A stretch of 64,000 nt of DNA, taken from Devosia sp. 66-22. GTDB lineage: Bacteria > Pseudomonadota > Alphaproteobacteria > Rhizobiales > Devosiaceae. The stretch covers positions 186,001-250,000 of the forward strand of contig MKUZ01000017.1 of the NCBI GenBank assembly GCA_001899065.1. The letters run 5' to 3'. Positions 1 to 8,781 of the stretch are shown piece by piece; position 1 is the stretch's first letter; each line of letters starts with the position of its first letter. Below the pieces are notes generated by a model, which saw nothing but the letters and a program-made list of their open reading frames with translations, did not search any database and had not been told where the DNA came from. The position numbers and the translations under genes are program-made.

Positions 1-234
1 CAGGCTCGGGTGATTGGTCTTCATCAGGTTGGCGGCGAAATCGACATAGTCGATGCCGTAGCCACCATTGAAGATCACCGCGTCAACGGTCGAGCCCTCG
101 GCGACCGCGAACGGATTGGCCGCGTCCTGCGCGAAGGCACGGCCGGTGGAGCCCAGCAGGCCGGCGAACGGGGCAACCGCCGCCAGTGCCGTCGTCCCCT
201 TCAGGAACGTGCGGCGGTCAAAAGTCTTGGTCAT
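1..234 (-). CDS. ABC transporter sugar-binding protein, N-terminal part (truncated by window edge)
   Basis: The first 78 residues of a periplasmic substrate-binding protein; the rest lies beyond the window. A Tat-type signal is visible (MTKTFDRRTFLKG, then a hydrophobic stretch ending near AFAQD). The mature start, NPFAVAEGSTVDAVIFNGGY, resembles the NgcE-type binding proteins for N-acetylglucosamine or chitobiose. A Shine-Dalgarno AGGGAG lies about eight bases upstream of the ATG at 234. It follows the SIS and RpiR genes on the same strand with a 61-base gap, so it probably belongs to that operon. The ligand assignment rests on weak N-terminal similarity and on the sugar-kinase and SIS neighbours. 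Confidence 0.75.
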   Translation of the reverse strand, partial: MTKTFDRRTFLKGTTALAAVAPFAGLLGSTGRAFAQDAANPFAVAEGSTVDAVIFNGGYGIDYVDFAANLMKTNHPSL

Positions 235-295
235 TTAGTTCTCCCTTGTCGAATTAAGTCTAGTTCACCTTACGCCGAGCGGTTAGGCAAGACGC

Positions 296-1048
296 TTACG
301 CCTCCCTGCGGATCCGCTCGCCGTAAAGATCTTCGAGAGCACGGTTGTGCTCGTCGCCTCCCGGAATATTGGCTGAGATGTACACGGGAGGCGTCTTACC
401 GCGCTGGCGGATCGCCTCGGACACGCCGATGGTGATGCGCTGAGCGATAAAGGCTGCAGTGAGCGAGGACACGGCGCCGACGCCGACCCCACCCTCGAGC
501 TGCATTGTGCTGTCGCCGAACGGCGCCAGGTTGTCGATGACGATGTCGGCCACTTCGCTGAGGCGCTTGCCGCTCGGATGCTTGGGCTTGACCTTCATGG
601 TGTGGTCGAGGCTGGTGACCGCGATCACCTTGTGGCCGCGCGCCTTGGCGGCGAGCGCGATGCCCAGGATCGAGCCGTTCACGCCTGAATTGGAGGCGAT
701 GATGAACACGTCCTTGGGCTGGATGTCGAACAGCGCCAGCAGGTTCTCGCCGATATTGGGATCGCGTTCGAAGTCGGCGCCGCCCAGCTCGGAGACCTTG
801 CGGTCGCCGCGCAGAACCAGCGTGCGCAGCTGAATCTTGTTGGTGGCGATGAGGCCACCGGCGCGGCCGGCGATTTCCATCGCGAAGGCTTCGGAATGGC
901 CGGTGCCGAAAGCCTGGACCACACCGCCCGCCTCGAGGCTTTCGGTGACGGCGACGACGGCATCGTCGATGGCCTTGTTCGGTCCGGCGAGACGCTCGAG
1001 ACGGGTCGAGACTTCTTTGAGAAACTGGGCAGTCAGGTCGGTCATCAT
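296..1048 (-). CDS. SIS-domain protein (UPF0309-like phosphosugar isomerase/deacetylase type)
   Basis: A 250-residue single SIS-domain protein. The domain shows the sugar-phosphate-binding pattern FGTGHSEAFAMEIAGRAGG near the N-terminus and IIASNSGVNGS near the middle, as in the UPF0309 'sugar isomerase domain-containing' family. Such proteins bind phosphorylated amino sugars in the cytoplasm; the exact reaction is not known from sequence. The ATG at 1048 shares one base with the RpiR stop (TGATG), which implies translational coupling; a second in-frame ATG follows directly at 1045. With the RpiR regulator upstream and an ABC sugar-binding protein downstream it forms an amino-sugar or sugar-phosphate uptake operon. 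Confidence 0.85.
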   Translation of the reverse strand: MMTDLTAQFLKEVSTRLERLAGPNKAIDDAVVAVTESLEAGGVVQAFGTGHSEAFAMEIAGRAGGLIATNKIQLRTLVLRGDRKVSELGGADFERDPNIGENLLALFDIQPKDVFIIASNSGVNGSILGIALAAKARGHKVIAVTSLDHTMKVKPKHPSGKRLSEVADIVIDNLAPFGDSTMQLEGGVGVGAVSSLTAAFIAQRITIGVSEAIRQRGKTPPVYISANIPGGDEHNRALEDLYGERIRREA

Positions 1049-1995
1049 CAACTCGGTTCTTTGGACATTTGGGCTGCCGATCGCGCGGCGGGTCGGAAGG
1101 AGGGGGCGCTGCGCAGCGCCCGGCGGCGCGGCGCCACGGCGGCACCGGAGGCGGCGAGCAGACGCGTCGTGCGGTCGAAATTCGACTGCGCCACGAGGAG
1201 ATAGAGAAGGTCGACGATGAAAAGCTGGCAGTGCCGCGCCGACAGATCCGCGGGCTTGAGGTAACCCTCGGGCGCCGCGGCGATCAACATCTCGTCGGCG
1301 TCGCGCGCCAGGGGCGATTCCGGATTTCCGGTGATCGCCACGGTATGCGCGCCGGCCGCCTTCGCGACGGCCAGCATCTGGATGGTCTCTTCGGTGCGGC
1401 CGGTGTTGGAGATACCGATCGCCACGCATTTGTCGTCGAGGATGGCCGCGCTGGTGAGGCCGTTATGGACCTCGGCCCAGGTGTGGACATTGATGCCGAT
1501 GCGATAGAGCCGCGCCTCCGTCTCGAGCGCCGTCAGGCCGCTGCCGCCCACGCCGTAGACATCGACCTGGCGCGATTTCGCGATCCGGTCGGCAACGCGG
1601 ATGGCCGCCGCCATGTCGAGCAGCCCGGCGGTGGTCTGCAGCGACATCACATGCGTGTTGAGCAGCGAGCGGCGGATCTCGTCGGGCGGATCGTGCGGCC
1701 CGAAGGAGCGGCCGATATCGGCGATCCATGCATCCTGGGCGCTGCCGCGACCGACATCCTCGGCGATGGCGACGCGGAGGGGGGCATAGCCGCTATAGCC
1801 AAGCATGCGGCAGAAGCGCGTGACGCTGGCCGCCGAGGTGCCGGCGCGCTCGGCCAGATCGGTGATCGACAGATTGAGCGGGGCACGGGGATCGTCAAGG
1901 AGAACGGCCGCAATTTTCGCCATCGTAGCGGGCATCTGAGACTGTAAAGTCTTGATGCGGTCCAGCATGCTGAACGGCTTTGCGGCAGTGGTCAT
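1048..1995 (-). CDS. RpiR family transcriptional regulator (MurR/RpiR)
   Basis: A 315-residue regulator with an N-terminal RpiR helix-turn-helix (residues about 1-85; LAERAGTSAASVTRFCRMLG is the recognition region) and a C-terminal SIS domain for a phosphosugar effector (about 125-260; VYGVGGSGLTA and IGISNTGRTEE). The C-terminal 50 residues are rich in Arg and Ala and poorly defined. It is transcribed divergently from the sugar kinase at 2104, with 108 bases between the two starts, so it probably controls both that gene and its own operon (SIS protein, binding protein). Family members respond to sugar phosphates; the particular effector cannot be read from the sequence. Confidence 0.9.
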   Translation of the reverse strand: MTTAAKPFSMLDRIKTLQSQMPATMAKIAAVLLDDPRAPLNLSITDLAERAGTSAASVTRFCRMLGYSGYAPLRVAIAEDVGRGSAQDAWIADIGRSFGPHDPPDEIRRSLLNTHVMSLQTTAGLLDMAAAIRVADRIAKSRQVDVYGVGGSGLTALETEARLYRIGINVHTWAEVHNGLTSAAILDDKCVAIGISNTGRTEETIQMLAVAKAAGAHTVAITGNPESPLARDADEMLIAAAPEGYLKPADLSARHCQLFIVDLLYLLVAQSNFDRTTRLLAASGAAVAPRRRALRSAPSFRPAARSAAQMSKEPS

Positions 1996-2103
1996 CTATG
2001 GTAACGAGCCCACACCTTGAAAATCACTATCAGGCAGACCGCCCTGTGCGTGAAAACAATTCTTATCACCCGATCCGGGGATTGCAAGCAGGTTAATGAC
2101 GGA

Positions 2104-3099
2104 ATGAAAACGGCTCTCCTCGCAATCGATGTGGGCGGGTCCACGTCACGCGCGACGCTGGTGGACATGGCGGGCAACTGCTTGGGGCAGGGCAAGAACC
2201 GGGGCGGCAATCCCGGTTCCAATCCCCCCGATCAGGCGGCGGCGGCGATCATCGCCGCCAGCCAGGCCGCCGCCGCCGAGGCGGGTGAGCCCCTCGATAT
2301 CAAGGTCGCCCTGCTTGCCATTGCCGGCCCGCGCAACGCCGAGATGCAGCGCCGCGTGGAGGAGGCATTTCGCGCCCTCGGGCTCAGCGGGTCGCTGGTG
2401 CTGACGGGCGACACGCATGCCATGCTGCCCTCCGTTACCGCTGCGGCCGACGGCTACTGCATCTTCTGCGGCACGGGGTCGGGCGCCGTGCGCATCCACA
2501 ATGGCGACGTCGCCGCCGTTGTCGACGCCGCCGGCTATTTGCTCGGCGATCTGGGTTCCGGCTTTTGGCTCGGCCAGCATGCGGCCATCGCGGTGACCGC
2601 GGCGCTCGAGGGGCGCGGACCGAAAACCGCGCTGACCGAGGCGGTGCTCGGCTCGCTCGATATTCCAATGAGCGACGACCGTGCCTTTGACGGCCGACCG
2701 CGGCCGCTGCGCCTGTTCATCGACGCGATCTACAAGATGCGCCCGATCGAGCTGGCGAAGTTCGCGCCGCTCGTCGTCGCCCATCGCGAGGACAGTGTTG
2801 CTGGAGAACTGCTGGCGCAGTCCGAGCAATACCTGCTGGACAACTTCAGGCTTGTCTACGACCCCGGAATGCCCGGGCCGGTCGTTCTGGGCGGCAGCGT
2901 CGCCGCGCACCTGACGGGCCTGCCCGCGGCGATCGCCGCGGTCATCCGCGCCGCCGGCCACGAGCCCGATGTCCGCCTTGCCGGCGACCCCACCGTGGGT
3001 GCGGTCGTGCTGGCGCTGCGCCATCAGGGGGTAACGGTCGACGAGGCAATGCTTGCAAGGATCGCCGCGTCGATCCGCGACAGGTCGCTGCGCGCCTAG
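2104..3099 (+). CDS. BadF/BadG/BcrA/BcrD-family sugar kinase (N-acetylglucosamine kinase-like)
   Basis: A 331-residue ASKHA-fold kinase. The phosphate-1 loop (AIDVGGSTSRATL) opens the protein, GDTHAML follows, and the ATP-site motifs FCGTGSGA and GDLGSGFWLGQ are in the middle. This is the pattern of N-acetylglucosamine kinases and related BadF-type proteins. The ATG at 2104 is chosen because the fold begins six residues later; an in-frame ATG at 2017 would add 29 residues unlike the family. The gene is divergent from the RpiR gene and converges on the DUF5107 gene, the two stops sharing CTAG at 3096-3099. Phosphorylation of an imported amino sugar fits the neighbourhood; substrate specificity is inference. 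Confidence 0.85.
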   Translation: MKTALLAIDVGGSTSRATLVDMAGNCLGQGKNRGGNPGSNPPDQAAAAIIAASQAAAAEAGEPLDIKVALLAIAGPRNAEMQRRVEEAFRALGLSGSLVLTGDTHAMLPSVTAAADGYCIFCGTGSGAVRIHNGDVAAVVDAAGYLLGDLGSGFWLGQHAAIAVTAALEGRGPKTALTEAVLGSLDIPMSDDRAFDGRPRPLRLFIDAIYKMRPIELAKFAPLVVAHREDSVAGELLAQSEQYLLDNFRLVYDPGMPGPVVLGGSVAAHLTGLPAAIAAVIRAAGHEPDVRLAGDPTVGAVVLALRHQGVTVDEAMLARIAASIRDRSLRA

Positions 3100-5087
3100 G
3101 TCTCGATCTCGTGCATGCGCAGGTTGAGCTCGCGCGGCACGGGATGCGCCTTGAGATCGGCCTTGATCTCATCGGCACTCGCCGCTCGCTTGAGCCCGGC
3201 GTCGAGACGGCCGCGCCGCAGGCGAACCCAGAGATCCGACAGCAGCGTCTCGCCCTCGCGGATGGAGGCGAAGGACCGGCTGAACAGCAGCCGCTCGAGC
3301 TCGTCGAAATCGCCATCGTCCGCCGCGACGACCGCGCGTGCGAGGATGATGCGTTCCTTGTCGCGCACCGCCGCCGGCAGGGCATCGACGAAGGCTTTGA
3401 GCTCAGCCGAGCGCCGCGCCGCCATGAAATGCTGCGCGATCTCGATGGCAAGCTCGGGCGGCGCGCCCTCGGCACTCCAGGCGCGCAGGTAGCTCTGTGA
3501 GGCGACCTCCGGGGTGTCGGCCAGCAGGGCCTCCAGCCGATAGGCAGCCCAGTTCGGCCGCAGGGAAAGCGACTGCGCCACGTGGCGGCGAGCGGCGTCC
3601 CTGTCGTCGCGGTCGAGAGCGGCCGTGGCGAGCATCAATGCGTGCAGCCAGGTCTCGCCCTGCGCATTCGCGCTGGCAGCGAGGCGATCGACCCACACGG
3701 CGGAGACGGCCGTTCCCGAGGGCATGTCGGTGAGGTTCGCCGCGGAGACGGTGCCACCGCCCGCGAGCTCGTCCCAGAAGCCGGCGGCGCCATCGACGCT
3801 GAAGTCGAGACCCTCGGCCAGCTTGCGGCCGAGCAGGCGTTCCTGCCGGACACCCCAGCTCGTGCCACTGGAGTGACGGACATCGAGCGGCAGGCGAGCC
3901 TGTTCGCGCAGGAATGCGTCGATCCGCGCCAGCTCATCCGCCGGCAGCAGGGCATCGAGCTCGCGTCCCGCATGCGCGGTGGCCGCGCGATAGTCGGCGG
4001 CGTGCGCCTGCCCGGCGTCGAGACTGGTGGGCATGTAGGCTTCGGTCCATTCGCGCTGCTCGCCGGGCGCCAGCTCGAAGCGCTGGTTCTGCGTCGGCGC
4101 GACACCGCTCTGGATCTCGAGGTAGTTGCCCTTGCCGGGCTGGGAGAGATAGTCCATCCAGTTCTGGCCGCCGATCGCGCTGCCGAAGTAGAAGAACTTT
4201 CTACCCTGCATCTCGTGCGTCGCAGTCTGCAGGAGACCGTGGCCGTCGCGATCGACGGAGGCGATGAAGAGACGGGGTGCTTCGGGCGCGCGGAAGAACA
4301 CCGACGTCGCGTTCTCCCAGTGCTCGGGATAGGATGCGTCCCAGTCGGCGCGCGGAAACTCGCAGCGGCCCAGATTGTTGCCCGGCCAGATATGCTCGAT
4401 CGAATAGTCGGCGGGGCTCAGGACGCGGGTACCAGGCTGCATCGGCGCCGCGACGTTTGTCCACCAATAGGCGAGCCGCATCTCGGCAGCCGGATTGACG
4501 ATACGGCCATGGGCGTAGAGCACGGCTGAATCGGTCGGCAGGAACAGGTCGACCTGCCACGTCGCTTCGACGATACGGTCGAACTCGTAGAGGCGCAGGA
4601 TCGGGCCCTGCGGCGTGTTGCGGACGCCGGCGAAGACGGGTGCACAGGTGAAGGCGGTGTGCCCGGGAATAAGGCCGTTCCACTCGATGCCGCCCGAGAA
4701 CCAGGCGTTGAGCGCGGCGAGATTGGCCGGCTGGAAGACCGGGTTGCGGAACACGAGGTCGCGGCCGCTGGCGAGATCCTTGAGCTCGAGCAGGCGACCG
4801 CCCAGCGACGGTGCCACCACGGCGCGCAGCCGGCTGTTCTCGATGACCAGGACATCGAGCTCGCCATCCCTGAGGTCGCGGTCGTAGTCGTCCGACACCT
4901 GATAGGGGAGGATGGAGTCCTCGCCCCACTCGAAACCGTGACTGCTTTCCTCGGGCGAGAGGCCGAAATTGGGCGGCGTCTCGCGGTTGGGCATCGGCTG
5001 CTGCCAGCGGAAACGCGGCAGATTGCTCGGCTCTCCGAGGCGCGACATCGGCAGGCTGAGCTTTTCGGTGCGAATGATGGCGTTCAT
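3096..5087 (-). CDS. DUF5107 domain protein with C-terminal tetratricopeptide-like region
   Basis: A 663-residue protein. Residues about 60-370 form a galactose-mutarotase-like beta-sandwich of the DUF5107 family (SLGGRLLELKDL, SGGIEWNGLIPGH, EIQSGVAPTQNQRFEL). The C-terminal part is helical and TPR-like (DRDDRDAARRHVAQSLSLRP and following). No signal peptide is evident, so it is probably cytoplasmic. Its ATG is three bases below the fucosidase stop, placing it last in the SDR-fucosidase-DUF5107 operon. DUF5107 proteins occur with glycosidases; a role in handling the released sugar or oligosaccharide is likely but unproven. The stop codon overlaps the stop of the convergent kinase. Confidence 0.85.
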   Translation of the reverse strand: MNAIIRTEKLSLPMSRLGEPSNLPRFRWQQPMPNRETPPNFGLSPEESSHGFEWGEDSILPYQVSDDYDRDLRDGELDVLVIENSRLRAVVAPSLGGRLLELKDLASGRDLVFRNPVFQPANLAALNAWFSGGIEWNGLIPGHTAFTCAPVFAGVRNTPQGPILRLYEFDRIVEATWQVDLFLPTDSAVLYAHGRIVNPAAEMRLAYWWTNVAAPMQPGTRVLSPADYSIEHIWPGNNLGRCEFPRADWDASYPEHWENATSVFFRAPEAPRLFIASVDRDGHGLLQTATHEMQGRKFFYFGSAIGGQNWMDYLSQPGKGNYLEIQSGVAPTQNQRFELAPGEQREWTEAYMPTSLDAGQAHAADYRAATAHAGRELDALLPADELARIDAFLREQARLPLDVRHSSGTSWGVRQERLLGRKLAEGLDFSVDGAAGFWDELAGGGTVSAANLTDMPSGTAVSAVWVDRLAASANAQGETWLHALMLATAALDRDDRDAARRHVAQSLSLRPNWAAYRLEALLADTPEVASQSYLRAWSAEGAPPELAIEIAQHFMAARRSAELKAFVDALPAAVRDKERIILARAVVAADDGDFDELERLLFSRSFASIREGETLLSDLWVRLRRGRLDAGLKRAASADEIKADLKAHPVPRELNLRMHEIET

Positions 5088-5089
5088 TG

Positions 5090-6397
5090 TTACTCGTCCT
5101 TGAGGATCAGTTCGATCACGGGAACCACGACGTCGGGCTGCTTGACCGGCAGCATCAGCGTCATCGTGGTCTGCCCCACCGGGGGCACGAAATGCGGGTC
5201 GGTCTGGGCGCCCACCCATTGCACTTCGCTCGCATCGTTGAGGAGCTGCGCGTACGCCACCTTGCCGGCGAGGCCGTCGAGATGGAGGTACTGGTTGGGC
5301 CAGTTGTAGATGTGGAGGTAGAGCCGTTTGCCGCGCTGGGTGTAGCGACACCCCTCCGGTGCAACGTAGCTGGAACGCCCGGCGCCGTAGATGGCGCGGC
5401 TATGGAGCCGCATCCAGCGCGCATAGGCGTCGAGCGCACTGATGGCACGCTGGTCGAAGGTGCCGCGCGCGGTCGGTCCGACATTCATCAGCAAATTGCC
5501 GCCCAGCGCGACGCCGTCGATCAGAATCTGGATCAGTTGCGCCGGGCTCTTCCAGCTTTCCTCGTCGCGGTAGTATCCCCAGGAGCCCGAGAAGGTCTGG
5601 CACATCTCCCAGGTCGGCTCCTTGCCGTTGAGCATGGGCGGCGTTCGCGGCGTGTATTGCTCGGGAGTGATCATGTCCGGCGTGTCCGTCTCGAGGTCGA
5701 GCCGGTTGTTGACGATGATGTTGGGCGCGAGCTTGCGGACGAGCTTGAGCAGATCGAGGCTCTGCCAATCGTTGCGGCCCTTGCCGGGAAGGCCCTTGTA
5801 GGTGCGGCCGGGGTAGCTGAAGTCGAACCAGATGATGTCGATCTGGCCGTACTCGGTGAGCAGTTCCGTCACCTGGGCGCGGAGATATTCCGCGTAGCGC
5901 CGCATGTCGCGACCCTTGTTGAGTTCCGCCGCGTCCTGGCGGTTGCGGAGCGGGTGGTACATGTCGATGGTGAAGTCGGGATGGTGCCAGTCGGGCAGCG
6001 AGTAGTAGAATCCGATCCTGAGCCCTTCGGCACGGAAGGCCTCGACGAACGGCCGCAGCAGGTCGCGGCCATGGGGCGTGTTGGTCGCCTTGTAGTCGGT
6101 GGCCCTGCTGTCCCAGAGCGCGAAACCTTCATGGTGCTTGGCGGTGAGCACCACATATTTCATCCCCGCCTCGCGGGCACGGCGCGCCCATTCCTTGGGA
6201 TCGTAGAGATCGGGATCGAAGTTCTCGAAGTACTTGCGGTATGTCGCGTCATCGATCTCCTCCCGGTTCTGCACCCATTCATGCCGCGCCGCGAGCGCAT
6301 AGAGGCCCCAATGGATGAACATGCCGAAGCGGTCGTGCTTGAACCACTGCTTCTGCTCGTCGGTGAGAAAGAGCTCGGGCGGGATATCGTTGGACAT
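5090..6397 (-). CDS. Alpha-L-fucosidase, glycoside hydrolase family 29
   Basis: A 435-residue GH29 enzyme that removes alpha-linked L-fucose from glycans. Family hallmarks are FGMFIHWGLYA near residues 24-34, the substrate-site KHHEGFALWDS near 87-97, and IIWFDFSYPG, in which Asp192 is the expected nucleophile. The short C-terminal beta-sandwich is present, so the protein is full length. No signal peptide is seen, which suggests that a short fucosylated oligosaccharide is hydrolysed inside the cell after import. It lies between the SDR gene (89-base gap) and the DUF5107 gene (two-base gap) on one strand. Confidence 0.93.
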   Translation of the reverse strand: MSNDIPPELFLTDEQKQWFKHDRFGMFIHWGLYALAARHEWVQNREEIDDATYRKYFENFDPDLYDPKEWARRAREAGMKYVVLTAKHHEGFALWDSRATDYKATNTPHGRDLLRPFVEAFRAEGLRIGFYYSLPDWHHPDFTIDMYHPLRNRQDAAELNKGRDMRRYAEYLRAQVTELLTEYGQIDIIWFDFSYPGRTYKGLPGKGRNDWQSLDLLKLVRKLAPNIIVNNRLDLETDTPDMITPEQYTPRTPPMLNGKEPTWEMCQTFSGSWGYYRDEESWKSPAQLIQILIDGVALGGNLLMNVGPTARGTFDQRAISALDAYARWMRLHSRAIYGAGRSSYVAPEGCRYTQRGKRLYLHIYNWPNQYLHLDGLAGKVAYAQLLNDASEVQWVGAQTDPHFVPPVGQTTMTLMLPVKQPDVVVPVIELILKDE

Positions 6398-6486
6398 GAG
6401 GCACCTGGGATGCCGCGTCGGCGCGGCCGCGTGTGAGTACCACGCGCGACGGGGGTTTCAAGCGGACCAGTTGGGAGCGACCGGCG

Positions 6487-7272
6487 TCAGAAATTCTCGA
6501 CCGTCAGCTCGCGCGCCATGACGATGTTGCCCGACATCAGGCCGCAATCGACGGGGATCGCGGCGCCCGTGACAGCGCTGGCATGGTCGGAAGCGAGGAA
6601 CGCGACGACGCGGGCGATCTCCTCGGGCTCGACGATCCGGCCGAGCGCGTACCAGCGTTCGAGCGTCTTGAGCACGTTGGGATCCTTGGCGCGCCGCTCG
6701 TCCCAGACCGGTGTCCGAACCGTGCCCGGCAGCACGATATTGGCGCGGATGCCGTAGCGGCCATATTCCTGCGCGATGGAGCGGGTGAGCGAGATGAGCC
6801 CGGCCTTGGCGGCGCTGTAGGCAGCATCGCCGAGGGCCGCGAGGCCGTTCACCGAGCCGATATTGACGATGTTGCCGCCGCGGCGCGCTACCATTTGCGG
6901 CAGGACCGCATGGACGCAGGTGTAGGCGCCGTTGAGGTTGGCACCAATTTCCTCCTCCCAGCCCGCCGGATCGGTGGTGGCGATCAGCGGGTGGCGCGAC
7001 CCGCCGGCATTGTTGATGAGGACGTGCACGTCGCCGAAACCCGCGAAGGCCGCGGTCACCGCCGGAGCGTCGTCCACATCGGCGACGGCTGCCTTGACGG
7101 AGATCCCGTCGGCGCCGAGCTTGTGCGGCAGATCGAGCACCTTGTCGCTGCGGTCGAGTGCGGCGATGGTCGCGCCCTGCTCGCCGAAGAAGCGGCAGAG
7201 CCACTGGCCGATCCCGCCGGCCGCTCCCGTGATCGCGATTGTCTTGCCGGCAAAGGGCTTGTCCATGTCCAT
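6487..7272 (-). CDS. SDR-family NAD(P)-dependent oxidoreductase
   Basis: A 261-residue classical short-chain dehydrogenase. The cofactor motif TGAAGGIG is near residue 15, NNAG near 85, the catalytic Ser lies in NIGSVNG and the YxxxK pair in AYSAAKAG. The dinucleotide loop is followed by LDRSD, an acidic residue that favours NAD over NADP. Two in-frame ATGs (7272, 7266) are possible; the first is used. It is the first gene of the operon with the fucosidase, so oxidation of L-fucose or a related released sugar is a reasonable guess, but the family is too broad to assign a substrate. Confidence 0.88.
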   Translation of the reverse strand: MDMDKPFAGKTIAITGAAGGIGQWLCRFFGEQGATIAALDRSDKVLDLPHKLGADGISVKAAVADVDDAPAVTAAFAGFGDVHVLINNAGGSRHPLIATTDPAGWEEEIGANLNGAYTCVHAVLPQMVARRGGNIVNIGSVNGLAALGDAAYSAAKAGLISLTRSIAQEYGRYGIRANIVLPGTVRTPVWDERRAKDPNVLKTLERWYALGRIVEPEEIARVVAFLASDHASAVTGAAIPVDCGLMSGNIVMARELTVENF

Positions 7273-7334
7273 CCGCTCCGTCTGTGCGCCGTCTCGATAG
7301 CGCACCGTCCGCGGTCGTGGCCAGTGCCCGCCTG

Positions 7335-8579
7335 CTAGCCGAAGTGCATCCGCCGCAGGCGGCGGACCGACCACCAGACGATGGCGATGGCGAAGGGGGC
7401 AGCGATCGACACCGCCAGCGCCTTGTCGAAATGTACCCATTCGAGCGGGCCGGCGAGCACGTAGCTGAGGATGCCCAGGGCGTAGTAGCTGATGGCGATG
7501 ACCGACAGGCCTTCCACCGTCGCCTGCAGCCGGAACTGGCTTTGCGCCGTGCTGGCGATGGTCTCCAGCACCGATTTGTTCTGGATCTGCAGATCGAGGC
7601 CGATCCGGACGTTGAGCAGTTCGATGGCGCGCTCGATCTTGTCCGTCAGCGTTTCGAGCCGCTTCTCCATGGCCAGGCAGGTCGCGAGCGCGGGGTCGAC
7701 GCGGTTGCCGAGGTAGCGGCCGATGGTCGAGCCGAGCGCGGTCGGCCCCTCGCGCAGCCCATCGAGCCTCGCCGCCAGGATCGTGCCGTAGGCGCGGGCG
7801 GCGGCGAAACGGTAGCCGAGGCGCTCCGAGAGCTGACCCGAGCGGATCGACAGCCGGTGCAGCGCGTCGAGCGCGGCCTGGATCGCCTCGCTGGTGGTGG
7901 CTTCGGCCAGCGTCTCGATGAGGGCGGTGAGGTCGCGCTCGGCTTCGGCCAGCTCGGGCGCCGTCCGGCGGGCGAGGGGGAGGGCGAGCAGCGCCATGCT
8001 GCGATAGGTGTCAATCTCGAGCAGGCGGCGGGCAATGATCGAGCGACGCAGCGGGGTGAGCCCGCCGGCCGCGAATTCGAGGCGCGTGTAGCCGTCGGCA
8101 TCGGCGACGTAGTCGGTGGCGATCTGCGCCGCGCCGTCTTCGACCTGCGACACGCACAGGCTCGACAGGTTGAACTGCGTGATGAACCTGTCGGGGATCT
8201 GGAGGTCGGCGATGACGTCGATGCGGGTCGCGGCGATCAGTCTCGCGTCGCCCACCGCCTCGATGCCGATGTCGGCCGGCCAGTTCTCGGCATCCTCCAG
8301 GGCGGCGCGCCAAGTGATCGTCACGAATTCGGTGTGGAATTCCCAGGTGGCGGTGCGGTGGCCGGCGGCGAAGCTCGTCTGCCGGACGCCGCGGGGCATT
8401 GGCGGGATGCCGTGCGATGCGCAGAAGTCATTGAAACCGCTGATCAACCCGTCAATCGCCGCAGGCGAGCTGGGGACGAAGACGAGGCGGCGCAGCCGCG
8501 TCGTGCCGTCGAGGATGTCGACCGGGCGAGCATGGAGCTCTTCGGTGATCGCCTGGCGATCGGGGTGGTCAACCGGCAT
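7335..8579 (-). CDS. DUF3422 family membrane protein
   Basis: A 414-residue protein of the DUF3422 family, common in alphaproteobacteria and of unknown function. The N-terminal half is soluble (opening DHPDRQAITEELHARP is typical). The middle is helical and probably coiled coil, and the C-terminus carries two transmembrane helices (about 345-370 and 378-400). The overall plan recalls CorA-like membrane proteins, though no ion-selectivity motif was seen. The ATG at 8579 is preceded by a strong AGGAGG. It is separated from the SDR operon by 62 bases. Confidence 0.85.
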   Translation of the reverse strand: MPVDHPDRQAITEELHARPVDILDGTTRLRRLVFVPSSPAAIDGLISGFNDFCASHGIPPMPRGVRQTSFAAGHRTATWEFHTEFVTITWRAALEDAENWPADIGIEAVGDARLIAATRIDVIADLQIPDRFITQFNLSSLCVSQVEDGAAQIATDYVADADGYTRLEFAAGGLTPLRRSIIARRLLEIDTYRSMALLALPLARRTAPELAEAERDLTALIETLAEATTSEAIQAALDALHRLSIRSGQLSERLGYRFAAARAYGTILAARLDGLREGPTALGSTIGRYLGNRVDPALATCLAMEKRLETLTDKIERAIELLNVRIGLDLQIQNKSVLETIASTAQSQFRLQATVEGLSVIAISYYALGILSYVLAGPLEWVHFDKALAVSIAAPFAIAIVWWSVRRLRRMHFG

Positions 8580-8781
8580 GTCGGCGCCTCCTGAGGGGGA
8601 GACGAGGCTAGCGCCGGCGGTGGCCCCCGCAAGGCGCAGTTCGTCACAGCGACGAAGGTCGGACCCGATCATTGGGCCGCGCAATATCGAAGATAGGCGC
8701 CGGTTTCGTGCTCCGGCCGCGGTTTCTCTCCCGGCAGGCGGTGCGCCGCGATAGAAAACGGCCGGGGGAAAGTGGGTATCC

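Noticed and set aside
8656-8675. A sequence resembling the TGACCC-N4-GGGTCA palindrome upstream of the LuxR-type gene
   Set aside because: The arms are imperfect (GGACCC and TGGGCC) and the spacer is longer, so it does not match the two true copies.
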